From: Chitinophagales bacterium | Lineage (GTDB): Bacteria; Bacteroidota; Bacteroidia; Chitinophagales; Chitinophagaceae | NCBI GenBank assembly: GCA_020636495.1 | Contig: JACJXQ010000008.1 | Span: 992,001 to 1,056,000 of the forward strand | DNA: 64,000 nucleotides | Direction: 5' to 3' | Shown here: positions 39,684 through 48,413 of the stretch, piece by piece | How the letters are laid out: each line of letters begins with the position of its first letter | Numbering within the stretch: the first letter of the stretch is position 1 | Notes under the pieces: model-generated | What the model was told of the DNA's origin: nothing | Databases searched by the model: none | What the model saw: the letters and a program-made list of their open reading frames with translations, nothing else | Made by a program: the position numbers and the translations under genes

Positions 39684-42098
39684 TTATCGTTTCATCAGTG
39701 CAAGGTCTGTAACCTCGCTCATTTCAGAAACGAAATGGAATTTAAGCCCTTTGATATACGCTTTGTTGATCTCTTCAACGTCTTTCCTGTTCTGCTCACA
39801 GAGGATGATCTCTTTAATACCCGCGCGTTTTGCTGCCAGTATCTTTTCCTTAATACCGCCAACAGGCAATACTTGTCCGCGTAATGTGATCTCACCGGTC
39901 ATGGCCAGGTACGACCTTAACTTACGTCCTGTAAACAGCGATGCCAATGCGCTCAGGATTGTGATACCTGCACTTGGTCCGTCTTTAGGTACAGCACCTT
40001 CAGGTACGTGAAAGTGTACATTGTATTTTTCAAAATCATCAGGCTTGATGCTGTACTCCTCGGCATGTGCTTTCAGATAAGACAATGCGGTTGTCGCACT
40101 TTCTTTCATTACATTGCCCAGGTTTCCTGTCATGGTCAGGCCTCCTTTACCTTTAGATAAGGCTGTTTCAATGAACAATATATCACCGCCTACAGATGTC
40201 CATGCTAAACCTACTGCAACGCCCGGAGGATTCCCCTTTACATACAGGTCGTTGATGAACTTAGGCTTGCCCAGTACCTCCTCTACATATTCGTCAGTTA
40301 TGTTCAGCGGCACTTTCTCTTCCATAGCCACACGTTTGGCAATAGCACGCATCATCGATGCCATGGTCCTGTCAAGTTCCCGCACACCCGATTCTCTTGT
40401 GTACTGTTGTATAATTTTACCCAGTACTTTATCACTGAATTTCAGCTTCTGGTCGGCTAGCCCGTGCATCTCTTTTTCTTTCGGCACTAAGTGACGTTTG
40501 GCTATCTCTATCTTTTCTTCCAGCGAGTAGCCCGACAGGTGTATGATCTCCAGCCTGTCACGCAGGGCAGGTTGTATATCACCCAGGCTATTTGCAGTAG
40601 CTATGAACAGTACTTTCGAAAGGTCGAATTCCAGCTCCAGGTAGTTGTCGTAGAACGAGTTGTTTTGTTCCGGGTCTAACACTTCCAGCAGTGCAGAGCT
40701 AGGGTCGCCACGAAAATCTTTGCCCACCTTATCTATCTCATCGAGTATAAATACCGGGTTGGCCGATTTTGTTTTGCGCAGCGATTGTATGATACGCCCC
40801 GGCATAGCACCGATATAGGTCTTACGATGCCCGCGCAGTTCACTTTCGTCGTGCAGACCGCCAAGGCTCAGGCGTACATATTTCCTGTTAATTGAGTTAG
40901 CAATACTCTTACCTAACGATGTTTTACCGATACCAGGGGGGCCAACAAAACAAAGTATCGGCGATTTCATATCACCCTTCAGTTTCAATACGGCCAGGTA
41001 TTCTAAAATGCGTTCTTTTATTTTTTCCATGCCATAGTGGTCATGGTCCAGTATCTTCTGTGCCTTCTTCAGGTCGTAGCTGTCTTGCGTAAAGGTGCCC
41101 CATGGCAGGTCCAGCATCAGGTCCAGGTGGTTATAAATTACAGAGTAGTCGGGCGTGCTGGGGTGCATACGCTCCAGCTTCTCTATATTCTTCCTGAACA
41201 ACTCTTTAGCTTCTTCTGAGAACTTCACTCCCTCAGCTCTTTTCTGCAGGTCTTTTATTTCGCGGTCGTTAGGCTCGCCACCTAATTCTTCGCGAATAGA
41301 TTTCAGTTGTTGCTGCAGGAAATATTCACGCTGCTGTTTGTCTATATCAGCACGTGTCTTATTGGTAATCTCATTCTTCAGTTCCAGCAGTTGCAGTTCT
41401 GCCTGCAACAGTTGCATCAGTTTTTCAGCTCTTAGCTTGATGTCATTTTCTTCCAGCAGCTTCTGCTTTTCTTCCAGCTTGGCAGATATGTTCGACGATA
41501 TAAAGTGTATCAGGAAAGACTGGTGCTCGATATTACGCAGTACGATACTGGTCTCATTGGGCAGGTTGGGCGATAGTTGTGCTATCTGCTCCGACATATC
41601 CTTCAGCGATGCTATCAAGGCATCAAAAGCAGGATCCTCTTTAGGGAAAGTGTCCTCTATGTAGTTAACATTAGCCTTAAAATAAGGTTCAGTTTGAGTG
41701 AACTCAGCTACCTCGAAACGCATACGTCCCATGATGAATATGGTCGTATTGCCATCAGGCATCTTTATCTGTTTCACTATTTTGGCAACGGTACCTGTAT
41801 GGTACACATCATTCGTTGTCGGGTCTTCATTCTCTCCATCCTTCTGTGCCAGTACACCTATCCATTTACCTTCTTCCTGTGCTTTGTTGATGGCCAGTAC
41901 AGATTTTTCCCTGGCCACGGTAATGGGCAATACAACATTCGGGAATAATACAGTGTTACGCAGTGCTATTACAGGTATCTCTGTGGGCAGGTCTCCTTTT
42001 TCCTGCTCATCCATTTCATCTTCACCCAGTGGCACAATGGGCATAAACTCCATTTCATCTTCAGTATTCCCTAAAAACATATCGATCTTCGGCTTCAT
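39684..42098 (-). CDS. lon: ATP-dependent protease La (Lon)
   Basis: 804 aa, normal length. N-terminal LON substrate domain (about residues 40-240: PVIALRNTVLFPNVVLPITV), a coiled coil (240-320), AAA+ module with Walker A GPPGIGKTS and Walker B F-I-L-D-E-I-D-K, and the Ser-Lys protease domain with the serine in P-K-D-G-P-S-A-G-I and the lysine in GGIKEKILAAKRAG. It degrades misfolded and regulatory proteins in the cytoplasm. It has an acidic N-terminal extension (about 35 residues). The gene is single; a TGTGACA-rich region precedes it, but no promoter can be fixed. Confidence 0.97.
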   Translation of the reverse strand: MKPKIDMFLGNTEDEMEFMPIVPLGEDEMDEQEKGDLPTEIPVIALRNTVLFPNVVLPITVAREKSVLAINKAQEEGKWIGVLAQKDGENEDPTTNDVYHTGTVAKIVKQIKMPDGNTTIFIMGRMRFEVAEFTQTEPYFKANVNYIEDTFPKEDPAFDALIASLKDMSEQIAQLSPNLPNETSIVLRNIEHQSFLIHFISSNISAKLEEKQKLLEENDIKLRAEKLMQLLQAELQLLELKNEITNKTRADIDKQQREYFLQQQLKSIREELGGEPNDREIKDLQKRAEGVKFSEEAKELFRKNIEKLERMHPSTPDYSVIYNHLDLMLDLPWGTFTQDSYDLKKAQKILDHDHYGMEKIKERILEYLAVLKLKGDMKSPILCFVGPPGIGKTSLGKSIANSINRKYVRLSLGGLHDESELRGHRKTYIGAMPGRIIQSLRKTKSANPVFILDEIDKVGKDFRGDPSSALLEVLDPEQNNSFYDNYLELEFDLSKVLFIATANSLGDIQPALRDRLEIIHLSGYSLEEKIEIAKRHLVPKEKEMHGLADQKLKFSDKVLGKIIQQYTRESGVRELDRTMASMMRAIAKRVAMEEKVPLNITDEYVEEVLGKPKFINDLYVKGNPPGVAVGLAWTSVGGDILFIETALSKGKGGLTMTGNLGNVMKESATTALSYLKAHAEEYSIKPDDFEKYNVHFHVPEGAVPKDGPSAGITILSALASLFTGRKLRSYLAMTGEITLRGQVLPVGGIKEKILAAKRAGIKEIILCEQNRKDVEEINKAYIKGLKFHFVSEMSEVTDLALMKR

Positions 42099-42241
42099 TT
42101 ACAGACATTTTGACAAAATAACCCCTTTATAAATATAGGGAATGAAAAGTGTTTATGTGACAATACCTATGCCAAACACGCAGAAACTGTAATATTTGCA
42201 GTATTTTGCGCCTTGATTATCATAAACTAAATATAAAGAAC

Positions 42242-43012
42242 ATGAAATTGCGCCACTTACTGGTTCTTGCATTAATGCAAACTGCAATATTTCCTGCGTC
42301 GGCTTTCGCCCATCAGCCGGGCGACGATGAGATCGTCTTTTATCCCAAAAAACTGTATCTCAGCAATAGTTTTGACGGTACACTTATAACAACGGCATTT
42401 GATAATGGTGTACTCCCGTTAAACGGCGGTATACCAACCACGATCGGTACTCCCCGTATCACGTGGTTCCTGAATACAGGTTTCAATCTCAATTATGATT
42501 TCAGTAGTACGGTAGGCATATTTACAGGCCTGGGTATCAAGAATATGGGCTTTATCGAAAAGATAAAACCGCTGGATAGCACGGTGAAAAGACGTGTATT
42601 TGCGGCTGGCCTCCCTGTTGGTATTAAAGTGGGCAACCTCAAAAGGAAGACCTACGGTTTTATTGGTGGTGGTGTAGACGTGCCGCTTAACTATAAAGAG
42701 AAGGGTTACATAAGAAGAGGTGCTAAAGACAAATTGAACGAGTGGTTCAGCGACAGGACGGCTGCCTATATGCCTTACGGCTTTGTTGGTGTCAGCTTTG
42801 CCCCGGGCGTGTATTTTAAGGTACAGTACTACCCCAACAACTTTATGAACCCCGATTTTGTAGAGACGGATGCTACATTAGGTGCCGGAATAGGCGCTAA
42901 GCCTTATAGCAGGTACGATGTGTCTATGCTTATGTTCAGCATAGGGCTGGACATCAGGTACAGCAATAAGATGAAGATCAAACACAAAGAACATCACGAA
43001 ACAATGATGTAA
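42242..43012 (+). CDS. Outer-membrane beta-barrel-like protein
   Basis: 256 aa from the ATG at 42242; an in-frame upstream codon at 42206 would spoil the signal peptide MKLRHLLVLALMQTAIFPAS (cleavage near AFA-HQ). The mature part alternates short amphipathic strands (ITWFLNTGFNLNYDFSST, VGIFTGLGIKNMGF, YGFVGVSFAPGVYFKVQYYP, MLMFSIGLDIRY), as in porin-like barrels of 8-10 strands. The tail is basic and histidine-rich. No family is assigned. It is a single gene, divergent from lon by 143 bases. Confidence 0.75.
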   Translation: MKLRHLLVLALMQTAIFPASAFAHQPGDDEIVFYPKKLYLSNSFDGTLITTAFDNGVLPLNGGIPTTIGTPRITWFLNTGFNLNYDFSSTVGIFTGLGIKNMGFIEKIKPLDSTVKRRVFAAGLPVGIKVGNLKRKTYGFIGGGVDVPLNYKEKGYIRRGAKDKLNEWFSDRTAAYMPYGFVGVSFAPGVYFKVQYYPNNFMNPDFVETDATLGAGIGAKPYSRYDVSMLMFSIGLDIRYSNKMKIKHKEHHETMM

Positions 43013-43028
43013 TAGTGTAAAAATATTT

Positions 43029-43061
43029 AAAAAGGGCTTACCACTGCGGTAAGCCTTTTTT
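43029..43061. terminator. Bidirectional terminator
   Basis: GGCTTACC / GGTAAGCC with a 5-base loop, extended by a G-T pair and an A/T-rich flank on both sides, lies between the convergent genes ending at 43012 and 43080. Confidence 0.8.
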
Positions 43062-43079
43062 AATGTGTTTCAGAATATT

Positions 43080-44210
43080 TTAGTGTCCCAGCACCTCGGC
43101 AAGTTTCGCTTCCAGGTCCGGTCCGCGCAGGTTGTTGGCTATGATATTTCCTTCTGGGTCTACCAGGAAGTTGGCAGGTATGCCATTCACGTTATAGTCC
43201 CGGGCCGCTATCGACTGCCATCCTTTCAGGTCGCTTACATGTGTCCATGTCAGATTATCCTTTTTGATGGCTTGCAGCCATTTATCTTTATCCTCATCCA
43301 GCGATACGCCCAGTATGGTAAAGTTCTTGTTCTTGAACTTATTATAAGCCATTACTACATTAGGGTTTTCCTGCCTGCATGGGCCACACCACGATGCCCA
43401 GAAGTCTATCAGTACATATTTCCCCCTCAGGGATGATAAATTCACTATCTCTCCATCCGGTGCAGGTAGCGATATTTCAGGTGCCATGCCTGCCATACCC
43501 GCCTCGTTCGCTTCGGCTTGCCTGTTGAAGGCAGCAGTCATTTCATTGTATTTATCAGTAAACTCTTTCGCTGTTTTTGAATTCGGGAAACGGCTCCCCA
43601 GGCTTTGTATAAATGCTTCCATATACGCACCCTCGGCCTGCGGATTCAGTATTTGCGCCGCAAATACGGCGTTGGATACATATTTTGTCGTGTCGGCATA
43701 GGATTCAATATGCCGGGTCAGCGACATGTTCATCTCTTTGGCTGAAGCCATGGCAGATGCCAGTCTTGCGGTGTCGCCCCTGGCGCGCAAAGTGTCCAGT
43801 ACTATCTGCATCTGGTTCAGGTCGCTCATATGTTCACGTACTACAATGATCAGTTTTTTCAGGCTTTCAGACGGGGCAGAACCAGATACATTATAGTTCT
43901 CTAGCGTGTTCCAATCAGCACTTATCTTCAGGTTGCCTTTGTCAACAGATAATAATATGAACCGGTTGCCCTGGAAACGAAGACGAAAGAGGTGCGGCTC
44001 CATAGTAGTGCCTGTCAATTCAAACTTACCTGCAGCATCAGGGCGGGTAGAGTCTATAATTACTATGCCATTCATCCCTACATCTTCAAGAAGTACATCA
44101 CTTTCAGGCAAACCTTTTATATCCCCGATTACGGTGAATTTATTCTGTCCGCCGCCGCATGAAGATAGACCTGCTACGATCAGTAGTATTGATAAATATC
44201 TTAATAACAT
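43080..44210 (-). CDS. TlpA-like thioredoxin-fold lipoprotein with DUF4369 domain
   Basis: 376 aa from the ATG at 44208-44210, which opens a lipoprotein signal (LLIVAGLSSC). Residues about 25-115 are a beta-rich DUF4369 domain, 120-230 are helical, and the last 140 residues are a TlpA/ResA-type thioredoxin domain with the redox pair in F-W-A-S-W-C-G-P-C-R and the cis-proline in V-N-G-I-P-A-N. It reduces or oxidises disulfides in the periplasm, anchored by lipid. Related proteins are numerous in Bacteroidota and their partners are mostly unknown. Convergent with the barrel-protein gene; upstream is the divergent HmuY-like gene. Confidence 0.9.
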   Translation of the reverse strand: MLLRYLSILLIVAGLSSCGGGQNKFTVIGDIKGLPESDVLLEDVGMNGIVIIDSTRPDAAGKFELTGTTMEPHLFRLRFQGNRFILLSVDKGNLKISADWNTLENYNVSGSAPSESLKKLIIVVREHMSDLNQMQIVLDTLRARGDTARLASAMASAKEMNMSLTRHIESYADTTKYVSNAVFAAQILNPQAEGAYMEAFIQSLGSRFPNSKTAKEFTDKYNEMTAAFNRQAEANEAGMAGMAPEISLPAPDGEIVNLSSLRGKYVLIDFWASWCGPCRQENPNVVMAYNKFKNKNFTILGVSLDEDKDKWLQAIKKDNLTWTHVSDLKGWQSIAARDYNVNGIPANFLVDPEGNIIANNLRGPDLEAKLAEVLGH

Positions 44211-44363
44211 GTTTTGTCTTTTAGCGCACAAACCTAACTAATAATTCGCTTTTTACACGCCATTGTCAGTTATTCAGCCAAAAGGGTGATTTTGCTCATA
44301 ATAGCAGGCTTATGACAATTCCCTGACACTGCATGTGCTTTTCTGCTGGATATTTGTATCGAA

Positions 44364-45362
44364 ATGAAAATGAAAGGATTATTAGGCAAATACCTGCTAT
44401 TTGCATCCTTATTGTTTGCATCCTGTCAAAAGGATGATCTTCCTGTAACCCTGCCACAAAAGGGAGAGGTAGAGTATTCATTGGTTGAAATGGGGGAAGA
44501 TTATACGGATCAGCTCTTCTTCAACTTTGAAACGAACAGTGTGGTACACGTCAGCCAGGTAAACAGTTGGGACCTGGCCTTTGATGCAGGTGTGGGAGGT
44601 TTTCATGTGTACATGAACGGTGGTGCCGATGTGCTGGTATATAACACGCACGAAACGGATTTTACCAAAGTAACTACCGCGCCTGGGGTACTCAGCGAAG
44701 AGTGGTTGTTCGACCGTCCATGCGGTTTAGGTGATTCAACAGGTATTGGCGACTGGAGAGGTAAAACAGCAACTGGCAGCGAGATATTCATTGTAAAACT
44801 GAACAGCACTTACATAACCAACAACCTGAAAAAAGTTAGAATTGTACTGGTAGATGGTTCAAAATATGTGCTCGAATATGCCGACCTGGATGAGAACATA
44901 ACACATACCATCACTATACCCAAAGACGATAAATATAATTATGTCTACTTCTCTTTTGATAAAGGCGGACAGGTAGTACAGCCAGACCCCCCGAAAGATA
45001 CATGGGATATCGTATTTACCAGGTATCGTTTTATATACTACGACCTGGATAATTTCAAATACATAGTAAGTGGCGTACTGACCAATCCGTATAACACAAC
45101 TTCCGCTGCAGATAGTACGGATAAGTTTGCTGATATTACCGGCAGTAAGGTAACAGAACTGACCTATTCCGATCACAGGGATATCATCGGGTTCGACTGG
45201 AAAGAATATAATTTCGATACCAAGAGCTACGATATGCACCCTGAAAAGAACTATGTCATTAAGAACCGCAATGGTAATTACTGGAAAATTCACTTCCTTG
45301 ATTTTTACAACAAACAGGGTGTAAAAGGTTGTCCGTCATTCGAGTTTCAACGCGCATATTAA
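44364..45362 (+). CDS. HmuY-like lipoprotein
   Basis: 332 aa; M3 at 44370 is an equally good start. The lipobox is L-F-A-S-C. Matches to HmuY-family proteins are the repeated W-D-(L/I)-x-F strands (SWDLAFDAG near residue 65 and TWDIVFTRYR near 208), the G-D-W segment and the ending YVIKNRNGNYWKIHFLDFYN followed by G-x-K-G-x-P-x-F-x-F. HmuY of Porphyromonas captures haem and hands it to a TonB receptor. No TonB receptor or other haem gene lies nearby, and the haem-ligand histidines cannot be placed, so haem binding is not shown. Confidence 0.75.
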   Translation: MKMKGLLGKYLLFASLLFASCQKDDLPVTLPQKGEVEYSLVEMGEDYTDQLFFNFETNSVVHVSQVNSWDLAFDAGVGGFHVYMNGGADVLVYNTHETDFTKVTTAPGVLSEEWLFDRPCGLGDSTGIGDWRGKTATGSEIFIVKLNSTYITNNLKKVRIVLVDGSKYVLEYADLDENITHTITIPKDDKYNYVYFSFDKGGQVVQPDPPKDTWDIVFTRYRFIYYDLDNFKYIVSGVLTNPYNTTSAADSTDKFADITGSKVTELTYSDHRDIIGFDWKEYNFDTKSYDMHPEKNYVIKNRNGNYWKIHFLDFYNKQGVKGCPSFEFQRAY

Positions 45363-45394
45363 GAGCGCTGATTTCATATAATAGTTGTTGACAG

Positions 45395-45418
45395 GAGCCG
45401 GTTCACCGGCTCTTTTTT
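45395..45418 (+). terminator. Terminator of the HmuY-like gene
   Basis: GAGCCGG / CCGGCTC around TTCA, followed by six T, 32 bases past the stop codon. Confidence 0.88.
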
Positions 45419-45496
45419 GTTTACATATTGCTCAATAAAACACATTTAACAGCTGATATGTGTAAGGGGTAGGGTAATTACCTTAACTTTAGAAAC

Positions 45497-46174
45497 ATGC
45501 GTTACAGGACATGTTTATGGATACTGCTGTTGGCCTGCAATGGGGCTTTGAATGCTCAGAGGCTGAAAAGTGAACCTGACCGTGATACCCGCGTGATGTA
45601 CAAACATTTCGATGTGGTGTTTTATGACTACCCAACGCACAATAGTATGTATGGCAGTGATGACCCTTACGATGATAATGGTCTTGCCGAAACGATCATT
45701 ACCCGCGATACCATAACCATTAACGAATACGGTATGCCCGTCGATGACCGGATACTTGTGCAAATGGTACCGAAATACAAAGGTGACAGTTTCAAAATAT
45801 TTTACAGTGTACTCAGGGTAGTAAGCGAGCAATATGATTTTAGACGCCACCCGACATTCGACATATGGAAGAAAACAATGGTAAGCTGGGAAGGCTATTC
45901 CCGGCCCCTGGATTTACAGGACTCCATAGGGTATTATTACCGCCTGCCACACAGGGATATTACAGAGCAACAGGAAAGCGTAAGGCAACTATTATCGCTC
46001 AGGGATACCTCCGTTATTGTGCCAAGCGAAGGGGGTAATTATGCATCGGTGGTATATAAAGAAAGGCCGGCTCATTTTGACTTACCCTGGGCCATGATGA
46101 AAATAGAACGCTATCACAACGGCAAGCTGGCAGAAGTAAAACACATACGTCTCATTATAGAAAGTGGTTGCTGA
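45497..46174 (+). CDS. Secreted protein of unknown function
   Basis: 225 aa. Signal peptide MRYRTCLWILLLACNGALNA with cleavage after A-Q likely. The mature part is rich in Asp and Tyr (FDVVFYDYPTHNSMYGSDDP, YEFR-type strands, YYYRLPHRDITEQQ), with two short beta stretches near the C-terminus. No motif recognised. The next gene is 94 bases downstream on the same strand and has a similar signal peptide (M-R-Y-x-T), so a small two-gene unit of surface proteins is possible. Confidence 0.65.
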   Translation: MRYRTCLWILLLACNGALNAQRLKSEPDRDTRVMYKHFDVVFYDYPTHNSMYGSDDPYDDNGLAETIITRDTITINEYGMPVDDRILVQMVPKYKGDSFKIFYSVLRVVSEQYDFRRHPTFDIWKKTMVSWEGYSRPLDLQDSIGYYYRLPHRDITEQQESVRQLLSLRDTSVIVPSEGGNYASVVYKERPAHFDLPWAMMKIERYHNGKLAEVKHIRLIIESGC

Positions 46175-46268
46175 TAGTTCTCTCCGATTATCATTTGTGG
46201 CAAAATAATTCCCCATGGAATAAAATGTCAGAAAATGCTAATATTGTGTTGCAGGTATAATACCGGTA

Positions 46269-47933
46269 ATGCGATACGCCACCTTATTATGTATAACGAT
46301 ACTGATGATCAACGGCCCTTTGCGGGCTCAAAACCTTGTGCCTAACCCGGGCTTCGAATCATATACACGGTGTCCGCACATGTACAGCATGCCTGACTCT
46401 AACCTGGAGTATTACATCCCCGACTGGTTCAGCGTAATGCAATACACAAGCCCTGATTATTTTAATGCCTGCGGCAAAGCCTGGCCCTATTGGCCATACC
46501 GTATGAATGTGCCGCAGAATATGTATGACTATCAGGAACCACATGGCGGAGTAGCATATGCGGGTTTTTATGCCTATGGGCTGGGAAAACGGGTGCCGCC
46601 CGATGATAGTTTTTACAGCGAGGCGCTCATTGCAAGGCTGCTGACGCCGATGAAGACAGGGAAAAAATATACTGTGTCGTTTTGGGTGAATTATACGTTG
46701 CATTATACGCCGGCCAATAAAATAGCGGTTGATGCCGTCGGTGCCTATTTCTCTGATACGTTCATCTACAAGATGCAGGGCCTGAACCCCAAACTGCCTT
46801 TTTCTATCCGCAATTCACCCGGCAACCTCATATACGATACGCTTAACTGGACAGAGATAACGGGTGTCTATACGGCGCATGGGGGAGAGGAGTATATAAT
46901 TATCGGCAACCTGACCGCACCGTCCAACGGGCCTTTTAAGGATACTATGATCAAACCCACAAATCCTAACACCATATGGGAGTCTTATTATTTCCTGGAC
47001 GATGTATCTGTTGTCCGGTACTGCGACTCAGTATTTACCTCATCAGATACTACTGTTTGCAACAATGCGGAGGTAGAGCTAACACCTGCAACAGTAGGTG
47101 CCAACTATTTATGGAACACAGGCGCTGCCACGGCCACTATTAAAGTGGCCGCGGGGGAAGGTGTTTACTGGCGACAGACAATGGCTGATTGCGACCTGCA
47201 TGTAGATACCATACACCTGTCCCGCTACCTGGACAATACCGCATCCATAACCGACACAACAGCTTGTATCTATGAAGACGGTATCCCTCTGCACCCAACA
47301 GTAGCCGGTGCGGCCTCCTATATATGGAGTACAGGTAGCACGTCGGCATCCGAAACGGTAAAAGCTGCAGGAGTATATTGGTGCAGGTCTGTAAAAGATT
47401 GTATTCAGCATACGGATACCTTCCATGTTTCAGAAAAGGCTATACCGCTGCACCCTTTCTCGCTGGGCGCAGATACTACCTCTTGCGATGAATTGACCAT
47501 TGGTACATCCTACGGCAGCAAAGTAACTTATAGCTGGAACACCGGCGACACGGTATGCTGCATTAAAGCAGATACATCAGGAGCGTTTATCCTAACGGTC
47601 AAAAATGACTGTTACAGTACGACAGATACCCTTGAGTTTGAAAAGAAAGTTTGTAACAACTGCATCTTTATTCCTACAGCCTTTTCCCCGAATAGCGACG
47701 GTATCAACGACCTGTTCACCATTCGTGTACGCTGCCAGTTGCGACTGTTCACCATCCGCATATTCGACCGCTGGGGCGAGGAAGTGTTCGCATCTCATTC
47801 GCTACAACAAAAATGGGACGGAAAATATAAGAACAAGGAGGTACAGATGGGCACTTATTATTATGTCGCTTCCTTTACACTCGACGATGGCCACCCACAG
47901 GTCATTAAAGGGGATATTACTTTGTTGAGGTAA
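46269..47933 (+). CDS. Secreted protein with gliding-motility-type (T9SS type B) C-terminal domain
   Basis: 554 aa. A signal peptide precedes N-L-V-P-N-P-G-F-E-S-Y (about residue 22), the opening of a carbohydrate-binding-like jelly roll (residues 20-250) common in Bacteroidota. Three Ig-like repeats follow (about 250-460), each with a Y-x-W-(N/S)-T-G core and a pair of cysteines. The last 85 residues are a CHU_C domain: F-I-P-T-A-F-S-P-N-S-D-G-I-N-D, IFDRWGEEVF, WDGKYKNKEV and G-T-Y-Y-Y-V. That domain directs export through the type IX system and attachment at the surface. Function unknown, perhaps adhesion. Confidence 0.88.
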   Translation: MRYATLLCITILMINGPLRAQNLVPNPGFESYTRCPHMYSMPDSNLEYYIPDWFSVMQYTSPDYFNACGKAWPYWPYRMNVPQNMYDYQEPHGGVAYAGFYAYGLGKRVPPDDSFYSEALIARLLTPMKTGKKYTVSFWVNYTLHYTPANKIAVDAVGAYFSDTFIYKMQGLNPKLPFSIRNSPGNLIYDTLNWTEITGVYTAHGGEEYIIIGNLTAPSNGPFKDTMIKPTNPNTIWESYYFLDDVSVVRYCDSVFTSSDTTVCNNAEVELTPATVGANYLWNTGAATATIKVAAGEGVYWRQTMADCDLHVDTIHLSRYLDNTASITDTTACIYEDGIPLHPTVAGAASYIWSTGSTSASETVKAAGVYWCRSVKDCIQHTDTFHVSEKAIPLHPFSLGADTTSCDELTIGTSYGSKVTYSWNTGDTVCCIKADTSGAFILTVKNDCYSTTDTLEFEKKVCNNCIFIPTAFSPNSDGINDLFTIRVRCQLRLFTIRIFDRWGEEVFASHSLQQKWDGKYKNKEVQMGTYYYVASFTLDDGHPQVIKGDITLLR

Positions 47934-47973
47934 GGTGATTGCCTGCACACCCCTGTTCATCTGATTATTTTAG

Positions 47974-48004
47974 TTGCTGAAATGGTAAATATTGAGTATA
48001 TTTG
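47974..48004 (+). promoter_or_regulatory. Promoter-like sequence before a possible small RNA
   Basis: TTG at 47974-47976 and TATATTTG at 47997-48004 with a 20-base spacer fit the Bacteroidota promoter pattern. No protein gene of credible kind starts downstream before the terminator at 48070-48096. Confidence 0.5.
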
Positions 48005-48009
48005 ATGTA

Positions 48010-48096
48010 ATTAAACATCTTTAACCATGAAGAGAGGTCCTAATCACTCTATACTATATTATTTATACAAAGCTCCGCCAAAAGCGGAGCTTTTTT
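48010..48096 (+). ncRNA. Candidate small RNA
   Basis: A promoter-like element ends at 48004 and a strong Rho-independent terminator (AAGCTCCGC / GCGGAGCTT around CAAAA, then T-run, 48070-48096) lies about 90 bases on. Between them is no ORF ending inside the unit: an ATG at 48027 would read on through the terminator. The stretch to 48337, beyond it, shows no gene. It could also be just a late terminator for the gene ending at 47933, with the promoter match by chance. Confidence 0.35.
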
Positions 48097-48337
48097 GTTA
48101 TTTGTTAAGTACGAAGATTTTATGGTTTTACTTAACAATACTTAACATTTTTTCTGATAAATATTTGAATATCAATCAATTATTGCATTCTGGCAATTAC
48201 TGCCTGTTAAAGGACAGTATACCGGAACAGCAGTTGCTCCGTCCGGCATGTGTAGTTTGTCAAATCCGCGCCCCGGCGCCTTGCCCAATGGGCAGCCATA
48301 ACAGCCATATAAGTATTTTTCACTTTTTAATTTTTAC

Positions 48338-48369
48338 TTTTGAATTTAAATTCCATAGCCTTACCTTTG
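48338..48369 (+). promoter_or_regulatory. Promoter of atpD-atpC
   Basis: TTTTG at 48338-48342 and TACCTTTG at 48362-48369 with a 19-base spacer are an excellent Bacteroidota promoter match. Transcription should start near 48375, giving a leader of about 40 bases. Confidence 0.75.
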
Positions 48370-48413
48370 CGCAAAATTTCGGTAATACACTCTTTTAATA
48401 TTAATTAACAGAT

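Noticed and set aside
39600..39884. Plus-strand frame starting M-K-R-K opposite the BlaI gene and lon
   Set aside because: Its start is the mirror image of the repressor start made by the palindrome; the rest overlaps the lon terminator and lon itself and has no protein-like features.
41155..41664. Long plus-strand frame opposite lon
   Set aside because: Serine-rich antisense reading of the lon coiled coil; no independent evidence.
48027..48398. Plus-strand frame of 123 codons before atpD
   Set aside because: It reads through a strong terminator and the atpD promoter, has low-complexity aromatic composition and no known motif. The interval is better seen as regulatory or RNA.
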